Assembly (NCBI RefSeq): GCF_003284965.1
Contig: NZ_QMEW01000016.1
Coordinates: 41,604-105,603, forward strand
Length of the DNA: 64,000 bases
Reading direction: 5' to 3'
Origin: Mycolicibacterium sp. GF69
GTDB lineage: Bacteria; Actinomycetota; Actinomycetes; Mycobacteriales; Mycobacteriaceae
The position numbers and the translations under genes were made by a program. Below are positions 1-9,125 of this stretch, one piece after another. Within the stretch, counting starts at the first letter, position 1, and each line of letters opens with the position of its first letter. The notes under the pieces are model-generated. The model ran no database searches and was not told the origin of the DNA. It saw only the letters and a list, made by a program, of their open reading frames with translations.

Positions 1-2
1 TC

Positions 3-230
3 CAGGCCGATCCACACGCGAAGGTGTCGGTGGGCACCCGGGTGTCGAGACCCGCGATGGCCCGAACGCTCAGCACGAGCGAAGCCGATGCGGCATTACA
101 GCGCTATGTCGATCGGCACCGCCGGGCGTGGCAGACGATGAAGCCTGTCCTGGAATCGACCCTGGGTGTACCCGTCGACACCACGAACACCGCCCTGCCG
201 ATGGTCGAACTGCGTCTGACAGCCGGCTGA
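3..230 (+). CDS. DUF385 deazaflavin-dependent oxidoreductase, 3' end only
   Basis: The reading frame is open from the left edge of the window and closes at a TGA, so only about 75 C-terminal residues are visible. Their pattern (a strand with HAKVSV, then a helix RYVDRHRRAWQTMKPVLE and a closing strand MVELRLT) resembles the C-terminal half of DUF385/Ddn-type proteins, which bind F420 or FAD. No catalytic residue lies in this part, so the family call rests on the overall pattern only. The GTG at 24 is internal, not the start. Confidence 0.5.
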   Translation, partial: QADPHAKVSVGTRVSRPAMARTLSTSEADAALQRYVDRHRRAWQTMKPVLESTLGVPVDTTNTALPMVELRLTAG

Positions 231-317
231 TTCAACGTACGTCTGCCGAGCGCTCACCCACGTACGGTTTCGGGGCCGCAGACCGTACCGGGTTGAGCGC
301 TCGCGCCAAAACGGGCC

Positions 318-1211
318 TCAGTAGTAGCCCGGGCCTTCCCGATGTCCCGGGCCGGCCATCGCCTCCAGGCGCGCGATGCGGTCGCCGATCGGCGGGTGCG
401 TGGAGAACAGCTTGCCGATCTTCTCGCCCGCCCGGAACGGGTTGGCGATCATCAGGTGGGCCTGGTCGGCGAGCTTCGGATCCGGCGGCAACGGCGCCTG
501 TTCGACGCCGGCGCTGATCTTGCGCAGCGCGCTGGCCAGCGCCAGCGGGTCGCCCGTCAGCTCTGCCCCCGACTGGTCGGCCTGATATTCGCGCGACCGT
601 GACACCGCCATCCGGATCACCATCGCCGCGATCGGGCCGAGCAGCGAAACCAACAGAATGGCAAAGGGATTCGCACCACCCTCGCGGTTGCCGCCGAACA
701 GCGTCGCGAAGTAGGCGATGTTGGCCAACGCGGTGATCACCGCGGCCATCGCGCCGGCGACGCTCGAGATCAGGATGTCGCGGTTGTAGACGTGCGACAG
801 TTCGTGGCCGAGTACCGCACGCAACTCGCGTTCGTTGAGGATCTGCAGGATTCCCGTCGTACAACAGACCGCGGCGTTGCGTGGGTTACGTCCCGTTGCG
901 AACGCGTTCGGTGCGGCGGTGTCGCTGATGTACAGCCGCGGCATCGGCTGGCGCGCCGTGGTCGCCAGCTCGCGCACGATGCGATACATCATCGGCGCCT
1001 GCATCTCGGTCACCGGTTGGGCGTGCATGGCCCGCAGCGCGAGCTTGTCGCTGTTGAAGTACACATAGGCGTTCATGCCGACGGCGAACAGCACCGCCAG
1101 CCCGATGAGCGCCGTGTTTCGGAACAGCGCCGCGATGAACACGATGAGCGCCGAGAACCCCACCAGCAGAGCGAACGTCTTGGCGGTGTTCGCGTGCGGA
1201 TGCCAGGTCAT
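318..1211 (-). CDS. htpX: Membrane zinc metalloprotease HtpX
   Basis: HtpX is an M48 family membrane-embedded peptidase that degrades misfolded membrane proteins. The 297-residue product has two N-terminal membrane segments (about residues 12-50), the zinc-binding HELSH at 136-140 and the third ligand, Glu, in REYQAD near 208. Two more hydrophobic segments lie between them (about 146-168 and 183-203). Length and motif spacing are normal for the family. The start follows a purine-rich GAAGGAGGAAGCG ribosome binding site. It lies downstream of grcC1 on the same strand, the same neighbourhood I remember in M. tuberculosis (Rv0562-Rv0563). Confidence 0.95.
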   Translation of the reverse strand: MTWHPHANTAKTFALLVGFSALIVFIAALFRNTALIGLAVLFAVGMNAYVYFNSDKLALRAMHAQPVTEMQAPMMYRIVRELATTARQPMPRLYISDTAAPNAFATGRNPRNAAVCCTTGILQILNERELRAVLGHELSHVYNRDILISSVAGAMAAVITALANIAYFATLFGGNREGGANPFAILLVSLLGPIAAMVIRMAVSRSREYQADQSGAELTGDPLALASALRKISAGVEQAPLPPDPKLADQAHLMIANPFRAGEKIGKLFSTHPPIGDRIARLEAMAGPGHREGPGYY

Positions 1212-1280
1212 CGCTTCCTCCTTCGGACCGAGAGACTCCGCTGAGTCAACGCTTAGCCAGGCTCCGCAGGTTCCGCCCGC

Positions 1281-2288
1281 TCAGCCGTGCCGGTTCACCG
1301 TGTAATCCACCAGCGTCGTCAGGGCCTGGCGGCCCGGTCCGTCGGGCAGGTGGGCGAGCTCCTCGCGGGCCTGCACCGCATACTGCGCGACCGTCTCCTT
1401 GGCCTGGACCATCCCGGGCGACGCGCGCAGCAGCTGCAGCGCCTCGGCCACGTCATCGTCGTTCTCCACCGGTCCGGCCAGCAGTTCCCGCAGCCGGTCG
1501 GCGTCGGGGCCGCTGCCCCGCAGGGCGTAGAGCACCGGCAACGTGTGCACGCCTTCGCGCAGGTCGGTGCCGGGAACCTTGCCGGACTCCTCGGGATCGC
1601 TGTCGATGTCGATGATGTCGTCGGAGATCTGGAAAGCGGTGCCGACGATGCCGCCGAGCCGGGTCAGGCGCTCGATCTGCTCCTCATCGGCGCCCGAGAA
1701 CGTCGCCCCGAACCGTCCGGACGCCGCGATCAGGCATGCGGTCTTCTCGTAGACGACTTTGAGGTAGTGCTCGACGGAGTCGACGTGTTCGGCGGCGCCG
1801 CGGGTCTCGCGCATCTGGCCGGTCACCAGCTGGGCGAAGGTGTCGGCGATGATGCGCACCGCGTCGGGCCCGAGCCTGCTGACGAGTCGCGACGCGGTTG
1901 CGAACAGGTAGTCGCCCGCCAGGATCGCGATGTTGTTGCCCCAGCGGGCGTTGGCGCTGTCGGCGCCGCGGCGGACCTGCGCCTCGTCCATCACGTCGTC
2001 GTGGTACAGCGTCGCCAGGTGCACCAACTCGATGACGGCGCCCGCGACGGTGACCTGCCACGCGTCCGGTTCCGGACCCAGCCGGGCCGAGAGCACCGTG
2101 AACAACGGGCGGAACCGCTTACCGCCGGCCTGGAACAGATGCTGCACCGCCTCGGCCATCAGCTCATCGGCTTTGCCCAGTTCAGCGGCCATCAGGTCTT
2201 CGATGCGGGCCACTCCGTCGCGGACATCCTGCGCGAAGCCGGGATCTCCGAAGTCCACTCCCGCCACCACGGTCGCTGGCGTCCTCAC
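1281..2288 (-). CDS. grcC1: Polyprenyl diphosphate synthase (GrcC1 type)
   Basis: This is a trans-type prenyl transferase that condenses isopentenyl diphosphate with an allylic diphosphate. It is a good candidate to supply the menaquinone side chain, given its divergent partner menJ. The first aspartate-rich motif is DDVMD (about 97-101) and the second DDIID (about 223-227). FQAGGKRFRP near the N-terminus is the usual substrate-binding Lys/Arg stretch. I chose the GTG at 2288, which gives 335 residues, the length I remember for the M. tuberculosis protein; the open frame continues upstream to 2900 but only as a shadow of menJ. Both Asp motifs are intact, so an active enzyme is expected. Product chain length cannot be read from sequence alone. 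Confidence 0.9.
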   Translation of the reverse strand: MRTPATVVAGVDFGDPGFAQDVRDGVARIEDLMAAELGKADELMAEAVQHLFQAGGKRFRPLFTVLSARLGPEPDAWQVTVAGAVIELVHLATLYHDDVMDEAQVRRGADSANARWGNNIAILAGDYLFATASRLVSRLGPDAVRIIADTFAQLVTGQMRETRGAAEHVDSVEHYLKVVYEKTACLIAASGRFGATFSGADEEQIERLTRLGGIVGTAFQISDDIIDIDSDPEESGKVPGTDLREGVHTLPVLYALRGSGPDADRLRELLAGPVENDDDVAEALQLLRASPGMVQAKETVAQYAVQAREELAHLPDGPGRQALTTLVDYTVNRHG

Positions 2289-2310
2289 CCTGCCAACATA
2301 CTGGGAACCA
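2288..2310. promoter_or_regulatory. Overlapping divergent -10 elements for grcC1 and menJ
   Basis: Only 21 bases separate the GTG of grcC1 and the ATG of menJ. On the plus strand CATACT (2297-2302) ends 7 bases before the ATG. On the minus strand TATGTT (2300-2295) ends 6 bases before the GTG. Both fit the loose mycobacterial TAnnnT-type -10 at the distance expected for leaderless transcripts, and they overlap by four bases. This is inferred from spacing; no start site has been measured. Confidence 0.45.
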
Positions 2311-3530
2311 TGGATACACGAGCCGACGTGGTCGTCGTCGGGGCCGGGCCTGCGGGTTCGGCTGCTGCGGCGTGGGCGGCCCGCAACGGCCGTGACGTGG
2401 TCGTCATCGACTCGGCCCAGTTTCCCCGCGACAAGGCCTGCGGCGACGGGCTGACCCCGCGCGCGGTGCTGGAGATGCAGCGGCTGGGCCTGGGGTCGTG
2501 GTTGGTCGGCCGGGTACAGCACCGCGGTCTGCGGATGTCGGGGTTCGGCGCCGACGTCGAAGTCGAGTGGCCGGGTCCGTCGTTCCCGTCCACCTCGAGC
2601 GCGGTCCCTCGCACCGAGCTCGACGACCGCATCCGCATGGTGGCCGCCGACGAGGGCGCGAAGATGATGCTCGGCGTGAAAGCCGTCGATGTCCAACATG
2701 ATTCGTCGGGCCGCGTGGCGGCGGTGGTGCTGGACTCCGGGGCCGAGATCGGTTGCCGCGAACTGATCGTCGCCGACGGCGCCCGCTCGACATTGGGCCG
2801 CGTGCTGGGCCGCGAGTGGCATCAGGAGACGGTGTACGGCGTCGCGGTCCGCGGATACATCGCCACGCCGCGGGCAAGCGAACCGTGGATCACCTCGCAC
2901 CTGGAGTTGCGCTCCCCGGAGGGCAAAGTGCTACCCGGGTACGGCTGGATCTTCCCGCTCGGCAACGGCGAGGTGAACATCGGCGTCGGGGCGCTCGCCA
3001 CCGCGAAACGTCCGGCCGACGCCGCGCTGCGGCCGCTGATGTCGTACTACACCGAGTTACGCCGCCAGGAGTGGGGCTTCGACGGGGAACCGCGCGCCGG
3101 GCTGTCGGCGCTGTTGCCGATGGGCGGCGCGGTGTCCGGTGTCGCCGGGCCGAACTGGATGCTGATCGGCGACGCCGCAGCATGCGTCAACCCCCTCAAC
3201 GGCGAGGGCATCGACTACGGGCTCGAAACCGGCCGGCTGGCCGCCGAACTACTGGGCACCGGTGATGTGTCGACGGCGTGGCCCGCGGTGCTCTCGGCGC
3301 ATTACGCGCGTGGGTTCTCGGTCGCCCGGCGATTGGCGTTGCTGCTGACTTTCCCGCGGTTCCTGCCCGCGGCGGGACCGATCGCCATGCGCTCGACGAC
3401 GCTGATGAACATCGCGGTGCGGGTGATGGGCAATTTCGTCACCGACGAGGACGAGGACTGGACCGCCAAGGTCTGGCGCGGCGCCGGTCTGCTGTCGCGG
3501 CGCGTCGACGAACGTGCCCCGTTCAGCTAG
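2310..3530 (+). CDS. menJ: Menaquinone reductase MenJ (geranylgeranyl reductase family)
   Basis: MenJ is an FAD enzyme that saturates one isoprene unit of the menaquinone side chain to give MK-9(II-H2). The 406-residue product has the Rossmann dinucleotide motif GAGPAGSAAAA (about 10-20), the family motif CGDGLTPRA and a second FAD motif, LIGDAAACVNPLNGEGIDYG. The length is close to the M. tuberculosis enzyme (Rv0561c), and the divergent polyprenyl synthase supports the assignment. The gene ends tail-to-tail with the next small gene, sharing a CTAG. Confidence 0.92.
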   Translation: MDTRADVVVVGAGPAGSAAAAWAARNGRDVVVIDSAQFPRDKACGDGLTPRAVLEMQRLGLGSWLVGRVQHRGLRMSGFGADVEVEWPGPSFPSTSSAVPRTELDDRIRMVAADEGAKMMLGVKAVDVQHDSSGRVAAVVLDSGAEIGCRELIVADGARSTLGRVLGREWHQETVYGVAVRGYIATPRASEPWITSHLELRSPEGKVLPGYGWIFPLGNGEVNIGVGALATAKRPADAALRPLMSYYTELRRQEWGFDGEPRAGLSALLPMGGAVSGVAGPNWMLIGDAAACVNPLNGEGIDYGLETGRLAAELLGTGDVSTAWPAVLSAHYARGFSVARRLALLLTFPRFLPAAGPIAMRSTTLMNIAVRVMGNFVTDEDEDWTAKVWRGAGLLSRRVDERAPFS

Positions 3531-3733
3531 TCGTCTTTGTTCGCCGTGGTGGAGGCGGTGAGCCCCAGCGCGATCAGGACGTCCGCGGCGGTGATGAACA
3601 GCCCGAACCAGTACGCCCACCGGAGGGTGGGGTCCGGCTGCGCGGCGAAGTACATGATGAGAAAGATCGGCCCGACGATGCCGAAGACGAACATCATTCC
3701 CTGAAACATCAGGTAGCGCTTGAACGTCTCCAT
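3527..3733 (-). CDS. Small two-helix membrane protein, unknown function
   Basis: This 68-residue protein has two hydrophobic segments (about residues 7-31 and 38-61) separated by a short polar loop, and a charged tail ending NKDD. I recognise no family; it looks like a small inner-membrane protein of the kind found across mycobacteria. Its stop overlaps the stop of menJ. Upstream, TATTCT sits 8 bases before the ATG, compatible with a leaderless transcript. Confidence 0.75.
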   Translation of the reverse strand: METFKRYLMFQGMMFVFGIVGPIFLIMYFAAQPDPTLRWAYWFGLFITAADVLIALGLTASTTANKDD

Positions 3734-3753
3734 TTGGAGGCAGAATATCGCGC

Positions 3754-4194
3754 GTGGCCAAGGTGTACCGGGCTCCGATGAGGTCGCGCCGCGACGACAT
3801 CGACCCGCAGGCGGCGATCGACCGCGCGCTGGCGACGGGTGTCGTCGGTTTCGGCGACGCGGGCTTCGATGAGCGCACGGCCCGCCGTGTCGAACGGTTC
3901 GCCGACGTCGCCGACGGGTCGTTCGCCTGGACCCGCGATGCCGACGGGCTTTTCTGGTTGGGCCGCATCGTCGGCCCGTACTACCGCGACGAGGACCCGG
4001 CCGCGACGGCCGTCGACCTGGTGCATGTGCGGCCGTGCCGCTGGCTTGCCGACCCGGTTACCGAATCCGATACGCCTCCAGCCGTTCTCGCCACATATGC
4101 GCGCGGCGGACGCAACTTCCAACAGACGCACAGTCTCGATGTCGGCCCGCAGACCGAACGGGTCTGGCATACCCGCAAAACGCGAGAAGTGTAG
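3754..4194 (+). CDS. Conserved hypothetical protein, small beta-rich domain
   Basis: A 146-residue soluble protein starting at GTG. The middle (FAWTRDADGLFWLGRIVGPY, then VHVRPCRW) alternates strand-like hydrophobic stretches and resembles PUA/EVE-like or restriction-modification accessory barrels, but I cannot assign a family with confidence. There is no signal peptide or membrane segment. It is divergent from the small membrane protein before it, with 20 bases between their starts. An ATG at 3778 is an alternative start. Function unknown. Confidence 0.7.
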   Translation: MAKVYRAPMRSRRDDIDPQAAIDRALATGVVGFGDAGFDERTARRVERFADVADGSFAWTRDADGLFWLGRIVGPYYRDEDPAATAVDLVHVRPCRWLADPVTESDTPPAVLATYARGGRNFQQTHSLDVGPQTERVWHTRKTREV

Positions 4195-4301
4195 AGCCAA
4201 GCTAACTGTAAGGCCTGCTAGACGACCTGTTCACGGGCGAATATCGGGATTATCCTGAAGCACAGAGGCGTTCGAGTAAGCGTCGGCGGAAGGAGCCCAC
4301 G

Positions 4302-4538
4302 ATGCTCGGTGTGACAGTTCGATTTATACTTGCCGCGATCGCGATCGTCGTAGTCGCCCTGTCCTCTGCTGCAACCGCACCCGCCAGGCCACAGGGGCCC
4401 TGCAAGGACGTGCCCTTTGCCGGTGTGTGCACGCCGTGGCGCGATAGCCAATCGCCGTCCCCGAATTCCCGGTTCGACCTCAGCCTGCCCGTCGTCAAGA
4501 GCAACACGGGGACCGGCGGCCCGCAGGGTATCGGCTAG
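4302..4538 (+). CDS. Small exported protein, unknown function
   Basis: A 78-residue product with a clear signal peptide: a short basic start, a hydrophobic core (about residues 8-24) and likely cleavage after the ATAPA region. The mature part is only about 50 residues, rich in Pro, Ser and Gly, with two cysteines (PCKDVPFAGVC) that could form a disulphide. A good ribosome binding site (AAGGAGCCCACG) precedes the ATG. It ends tail-to-tail on a shared CTAG with the hydrolase gene. No family recognised. Confidence 0.7.
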   Translation: MLGVTVRFILAAIAIVVVALSSAATAPARPQGPCKDVPFAGVCTPWRDSQSPSPNSRFDLSLPVVKSNTGTGGPQGIG

Positions 4539-5599
4539 CTCAGGGACTTCGCGAAGCCGCTGATATCCCGGATGGTCGCTGAGAAAACATCGGGCATGTA
4601 ACTGCCGCACAGCAAGTCGCCGCCGTGACAGGTGCCGGCCACCACCCGGCCGACCGCGGGCACCCCCGCCTGAAGCAACCGCCGATAGTAGGCGAGCCCT
4701 TCGTCGCGCAACGGATCGAGTTCATTGACTGAAATCACGTGTGGCGGAAGGCCTCTGAGCTCATCATCGGTCGCCGCGGCCGCCCAGCAGGTCGCATCGT
4801 CGGCGTGGGACCCGTCGGGGTTGTAGATCGAGCCGAGCAGCGCGAGTTGCTGGCGGCTGACGAAGTACTCGTCGTTCTCCTCAAGCGACGGCAGGTCCTC
4901 GCAGTCATCGAGCCACCGGTTCGAGATGTACGGACATTGCGCATAACAGCCCGCGATTTCGTGCAACCAGCCCTCCCGCTTGGCCTTGTGCGCCACGGTC
5001 AGCGTGAGGTTGCCACCACCGGACTCCCCGGACACGATCAGGTGTGTGACACCGAGTTCGGCGCGGTTGGCCGCGACCCAGCGCACCGCCGCGGCGCAGT
5101 CGTTGAGGCCGGCAGGGAACGGGTGCGGCCCGAGCCTGCCGCCGGAGTTGCGGAACTCCACGCCGACCACGACCAGCCCGGTGGCGGCGAGGTGCCCGCG
5201 AAGGTTGAGGTAACCGATATCGGCTGCACTGCCGATCGCCATGCCGCCGCCGTGCAGGTGGACGACGGCGGGTAGCGGGGAGTGCGCATCGTCGGGGCGG
5301 CTGATGAACAACGTGACGTCGTTGTCGTCGGGCCCGGCGATCGTCGTCGTGGTCGTGGTGACACCGGGCGCGTCGGGCAGTTCTTTGGCGAGCACGTCGA
5401 AGATTGCGCCCATCCCCTCCTCGCTCATCGTCGCGAACGCGATGCGCTCATCGAGCGGGGCGTCGACGCTCAACGGTACGGCCGGCAGCCGGCCGTCGAG
5501 CCCGAACTGGGCCAGCGCCTTGACCATTCGCGGGTCAGAGCGCGGATCTGTGCCGAGGGTGCAGCCTGGGTCGGCCAAGCGTCCGTACATGCCCAGCAC
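4535..5599 (-). CDS. Alpha/beta hydrolase, hormone-sensitive lipase (LipN/LipH-like) family
   Basis: This is a carboxylesterase of the HSL family, acting on short acyl esters or lipids in the cytoplasm. In 354 residues it shows the oxyanion motif HGGG (116-119), the nucleophile motif GESGG with Ser193, the likely acid Asp in NELDPLRDEG and the His in GTCHGGD near the C-terminus. The roughly 100-residue N-terminal extension is typical of this lipase group. The natural substrate cannot be read from sequence. Confidence 0.85.
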   Translation of the reverse strand: MLGMYGRLADPGCTLGTDPRSDPRMVKALAQFGLDGRLPAVPLSVDAPLDERIAFATMSEEGMGAIFDVLAKELPDAPGVTTTTTTIAGPDDNDVTLFISRPDDAHSPLPAVVHLHGGGMAIGSAADIGYLNLRGHLAATGLVVVGVEFRNSGGRLGPHPFPAGLNDCAAAVRWVAANRAELGVTHLIVSGESGGGNLTLTVAHKAKREGWLHEIAGCYAQCPYISNRWLDDCEDLPSLEENDEYFVSRQQLALLGSIYNPDGSHADDATCWAAAATDDELRGLPPHVISVNELDPLRDEGLAYYRRLLQAGVPAVGRVVAGTCHGGDLLCGSYMPDVFSATIRDISGFAKSLS

Positions 5600-5629
5600 C
5601 GTAGCGCGGCTGACGCGCCCGCGACGCCG

Positions 5630-7447
5630 TTATCGCGCCGGCCAACGCGTATCGACGATGTCGAGCGCATGCGGCAGGCGCGCACGGTAGCGGGCCCGGT
5701 CGACATTCTTGAACGGCACCCACCACGGCGCCTGGAACAGCTCGACGATCTTCACCATGTTCCCGTTGTAGCCCGACGCCTGCAGGACGCCGTTGGCGGC
5801 GTAGCGGCCGCCTTCGTTGGCGCCTTCCATCGTGGTGACGTTCTGGTCGGTCTTGATCCACTCGCCGGCGAGGAACAGGTTGTCGATCCCGGTGACCGCG
5901 GTCGGGCGACGGTTCCACGAGCCGGGATCCTGGATGAAGAGCGGTTCGTCGTTGCGCACATCCGGAGTGCCCGAATCGATGATGGCGGGGTCGAGGAACC
6001 ACGAGTGCAGCATGTCGTCGTCGACGACCCTGTCGGTGTCGTTGAGATGGGCCTTGATCTGGGCCCACGCCTCCTTGGCGATCTCCTGTGGGGTGCACTC
6101 CTTGGCGCTTCGACGATTGAAGTTGCCCGGCGTGGACCAGTCCGAGATGATCGCGGACAGACAATCTTTGACGGTGCCGTCGCCGTAGTTCGTCAAACTC
6201 TTCTTCCAGAACTGTTCCTCGCTGATCGACGTGATCGCCCAGCCGGAGTCGACGTAATTGACGTGGCCCTTGGTGACGTCGACACGCTCCTTGAGGTAGA
6301 ACATCAGCCCGTTCATCCACTCCGTGCGCAGCAGGGCGATGTTGGCCAGTTGCGGGTCGGCCTCGAGCACGTCGGGTGTGAGCACCGCGGCGAGTTTCTC
6401 ACATGGGATGGCCGAGACGTACCAGTCGGCGGTGACCTGCTGAGGAATGCCGCTGCCGTTGACCACGGTCGCAGATTGAATGTGCTTGCCGTTCGGGGTG
6501 AGCGCGGCGAGCGCCTGGCCGACGCGGAACGTCACGCCCTGCCCACGCAGGTAGTCCACCCACGGGTCGAGCCACTGCGAGCTGGTGGGACCGTTGAGCA
6601 CGCGGTCGAATCCCTTGTTGTCGGTGTCGTTTCCGAAAAGCAGGATCGACCACACCGATGCTTCGCCGACCAGCCCGATCGAATGTGCGCTGGCGTCCTT
6701 GGATTTCGACGCGGCGAGGTTACGGATGATGCCGTCAGCGAGATACCGGTTGTACTCGGGCGACTTCTTGTTCGCGCCGATGTAGTCCTCCCACGTCATG
6801 TTCTCCCACTGCCCGAGCTTGCGCTCGGTGCTGCTGGTGACGTAGACGGCCAGCTTCTGGGCGGCGTAGATCGCCTCCCACGGAGGCAGCCGAAACAGGG
6901 TCTCGAACACCGTTGCCACCGAGTCGATGAACGCCTTGGGCGTAATCGGATTCGGGATCATCGGCAACGGAAACGGCAGCGGGATCGTCAGGTCGTGGCG
7001 TCCGAGCCCGGAGTGCAGATACGACGTCGCCCGCGTCAGGTTGTCCCACGTGCCATGGGCGTTGCCGGAGAACGGAACCCGTCGCATCGTGTCGGTGACA
7101 TTGCGGTAGAAGCCGGGAAAGAACCGGAAGCCGTGTTCGGCGGGTAGCGGTGTCGCACCGGAATTGGGCACCGGGATCGACCTGGCTTTGCCGCCGAGCG
7201 CCTTGCGCTCGTACACCGTGACGGTGTACCCCCGCTCGACGAGTTCGTGGGCGGCCGTCAGGCCCGCGATGCCGGCCCCGAAGACGGCCACCGACTTGCC
7301 GGGCGCCGCGCGTGCCGTCGGCGGCAGTGCCAACAACGCCGCCGCAGTGGCCGAGCCCATCACGACGACCGGCGCGACAACCGTCGTCGCGACTCGCCCC
7401 CAACCGACATCCCGCCACCGCCTTGTCCGCGGACCCTGTCGGGACAC
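5630..7447 (-). CDS. Exported FAD-dependent amine oxidase/phytoene desaturase-like protein
   Basis: A 605-residue flavoprotein. A basic N-terminus with RTRRWR precedes a hydrophobic segment and an ARAA cleavage site (about residue 47), which suggests export, possibly by the Tat route since FAD would be bound before export. The dinucleotide motif FGAGIAGLTAAHEL follows at about 55-68, then ERKALGGKARS, as in phytoene desaturases and hydroxysqualene dehydroxylases. The C-terminal motif FLAGEWIKTDQNVTTMEGA is the second FAD-binding stretch. Substrate unknown; an isoprenoid or another lipid is plausible. It precedes menG on the same strand with 78 bases between. Confidence 0.8.
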   Translation of the reverse strand: MSRQGPRTRRWRDVGWGRVATTVVAPVVVMGSATAAALLALPPTARAAPGKSVAVFGAGIAGLTAAHELVERGYTVTVYERKALGGKARSIPVPNSGATPLPAEHGFRFFPGFYRNVTDTMRRVPFSGNAHGTWDNLTRATSYLHSGLGRHDLTIPLPFPLPMIPNPITPKAFIDSVATVFETLFRLPPWEAIYAAQKLAVYVTSSTERKLGQWENMTWEDYIGANKKSPEYNRYLADGIIRNLAASKSKDASAHSIGLVGEASVWSILLFGNDTDNKGFDRVLNGPTSSQWLDPWVDYLRGQGVTFRVGQALAALTPNGKHIQSATVVNGSGIPQQVTADWYVSAIPCEKLAAVLTPDVLEADPQLANIALLRTEWMNGLMFYLKERVDVTKGHVNYVDSGWAITSISEEQFWKKSLTNYGDGTVKDCLSAIISDWSTPGNFNRRSAKECTPQEIAKEAWAQIKAHLNDTDRVVDDDMLHSWFLDPAIIDSGTPDVRNDEPLFIQDPGSWNRRPTAVTGIDNLFLAGEWIKTDQNVTTMEGANEGGRYAANGVLQASGYNGNMVKIVELFQAPWWVPFKNVDRARYRARLPHALDIVDTRWPAR

Positions 7448-7525
7448 TAAGTTAATGGTGATTCTCGACGGGCAGCGCTCGACACGCCGGGCGGCGTCCC
7501 GATTTTCACCGATCGGAAGTCCGCG

Positions 7526-8218
7526 TCAGCGCAGCGGTTTGGTGGCGGCGTGCAGCGCGACGATGCCGCCGGTCAGGTTGCGCCAGCGCACCGACGACCA
7601 GCCGGCGTCGGCGATCTGACGGGCCAACTGCGCCTGGTCGGGCCAGGCGCGAATCGACTCCGCGAGGTAGACGTAGGCCTGCGGGTTCGACGACACCGCC
7701 CGCGCCATCCTCGGCAGCGCCTGCATCAGGTACTCCTTGTAAGCCGTCGCGAACAGCCGGTTCGTCGGCGTGGAGAACTCGCACACCACCAGGCGCCCAC
7801 CCGGCCGGGTCACCCGCGCCAGCTCGCGCAGACCCGCCCCATGGTCGACGACGTTGCGAAGCCCGAAGCTGATCGTCACCGCGTCGAACACGTCGTCGCC
7901 GAACGGCAGTCGGGTGGCGTCGCCGGCGACCTTGGGCACATCGCGGGAGCTACCGGCGACGAGCATGCCGACGGAGAAGTCCGCGGCCACACACCAGGCG
8001 CCCGAGGTCGCCAACTCGACCGTCGATACCGCGGTGCCCGCCGCGAGGTCGAGCACCTTGTCCTGCGCTCCGATGCGCAGCGCCGCCCGCGTCTCCCGGC
8101 GCCAGAACCGGTCCTGGCCCAGCGACATCACGGTGTTGGTCAGGTCGTAGCGTCGGGCCACCGCGTCGAACATCGACGCCACCTCATGTGGGTCTTTCTC
8201 CAGCGACGCGCGGCTCAT
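7526..8218 (-). CDS. menG: Demethylmenaquinone methyltransferase MenG (UbiE family)
   Basis: MenG methylates demethylmenaquinone with S-adenosylmethionine, the step that completes the quinone ring. The 230-residue protein contains the SAM-binding motif [14 protein letters not shown] and the UbiE signatures [12 protein letters not shown] and [13 protein letters not shown] chose the ATG at 8218, whose product begins [18 protein letters not shown], matching the M. tuberculosis protein called MenH (Rv0558) as I remember it. A TACGGT element lies 7 bases upstream, consistent with a leaderless message. Confidence 0.95.
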   Translation of the reverse strand: MSRASLEKDPHEVASMFDAVARRYDLTNTVMSLGQDRFWRRETRAALRIGAQDKVLDLAAGTAVSTVELATSGAWCVAADFSVGMLVAGSSRDVPKVAGDATRLPFGDDVFDAVTISFGLRNVVDHGAGLRELARVTRPGGRLVVCEFSTPTNRLFATAYKEYLMQALPRMARAVSSNPQAYVYLAESIRAWPDQAQLARQIADAGWSSVRWRNLTGGIVALHAATKPLR

Positions 8219-8231
8219 GACGCCCACCGTA
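8219..8231 (-). promoter_or_regulatory. Candidate leaderless -10 element of menG
   Basis: TACGGT on the minus strand (8231-8226) fits TAnnnT, and 7 bases separate it from the chosen ATG, so transcription would begin at or next to the start codon. There is no ribosome binding site in this gap, which fits a leaderless start. No convincing -35 is visible. Confidence 0.35.
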
Positions 8232-8287
8232 GCTGTGAACATGCATACAGCGGGAATGCGGAGGGCGTCTGCGTGACTATAGGAACC

Positions 8288-9112
8288 ATGAGCGAAAAGG
8301 TTTGGTTCATCACCGGAACCTCGCGCGGCTTCGGACGCGAGTGGACGGTCGCGGCGCTTCAGCGCGGCGACAAGGTCGCGGCGACGGCGCGAGACGTCTC
8401 GGCGCTGGACGATCTGGTCGCCAAATACGGCACGGCGCTGCTGCCCCTTGCGTTGGACGTCACGGACCGGGACGCAGACTTCGCGGCGGTCAAGCAGGCC
8501 CACGACCACTTCGGGCGGCTCGACATCGTCGTCAACAACGCCGGCTACGGGCACTTCGGGTTCATCGAGGAGCTGACCGAGCAGGAGGCGCGCGACCAGA
8601 TCGAAACCAACGTCTTCGGCGCGTTGTGGATCACCCAGGCGGCACTGCCGTATCTGCGGGCGCAGCGCGGCGGGCACATCATCCAGGTGTCATCGATCGG
8701 CGGTATCACCGCGTTCCAGAACGTCGGTATCTACCACGCGTCGAAGTGGGCGCTGGAAGGTTTCTCGCAGGCGCTGGCGCAGGAGGTGGCTCCGTTCGGG
8801 GTGCACGTGACGTTGATCGAACCCGGCGGCTTCGCCACCGACTGGGCTGGGTCGTCGTCGCGCCGCTCGACGCCGCTGCCGGACTACCGGGAGGTGCACG
8901 AGGAAGCCGACCGGATCCGCAGCCAGCGCGTGGCCAAGCCCGGCGATCCGCAGGCCTCGGCCCGGGCCTTGCTGAAAGTCGTGGACGCGCAAAACCCGCC
9001 ACTACGGGTGTTTTTCGGCGAGCTGCCGTTGCAGTTGGCCAAGGCCGACTACCAGAACCGGCTGGCGACGTGGGAGCAATGGCAGCCGGTCGCGGTCGAG
9101 GCGCAGGGCTGA
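8288..9112 (+). CDS. Short-chain dehydrogenase/reductase
   Basis: A classical NAD(P)-dependent SDR of 274 residues. Visible motifs are the cofactor-binding TGTSRGFG (residues 9-16), DVTDR, NNAG and the catalytic Ser with YHASK. The ATG at 8288 follows AGGAACC and is preferred over upstream in-frame codons that belong to the menG promoter. It is divergent from menG and convergent with mgtA. The substrate is unknown; the long C-terminal part resembles SDRs annotated as oxidoreductases of unknown substrate. Confidence 0.88.
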   Translation: MSEKVWFITGTSRGFGREWTVAALQRGDKVAATARDVSALDDLVAKYGTALLPLALDVTDRDADFAAVKQAHDHFGRLDIVVNNAGYGHFGFIEELTEQEARDQIETNVFGALWITQAALPYLRAQRGGHIIQVSSIGGITAFQNVGIYHASKWALEGFSQALAQEVAPFGVHVTLIEPGGFATDWAGSSSRRSTPLPDYREVHEEADRIRSQRVAKPGDPQASARALLKVVDAQNPPLRVFFGELPLQLAKADYQNRLATWEQWQPVAVEAQG

Positions 9113-9125
9113 CTCGTGCGGGAGC

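Noticed and set aside
1287..3530. A 747-codon plus-strand frame covering grcC1 and running into menJ
   Set aside because: The part before 2310 is the antisense shadow of grcC1; high third-position GC keeps such frames open. Only the part from the ATG at 2310 matches a protein family.
5282..7147. A 621-codon plus-strand open frame
   Set aside because: It is antisense to the hydrolase and FAD oxidoreductase genes, both of which have clear motifs. Its translation has no domain-like pattern.
7550..9112. A long plus-strand frame across menG and the SDR
   Set aside because: Only the part after the ATG at 8288 is the SDR; the earlier part is antisense to menG.
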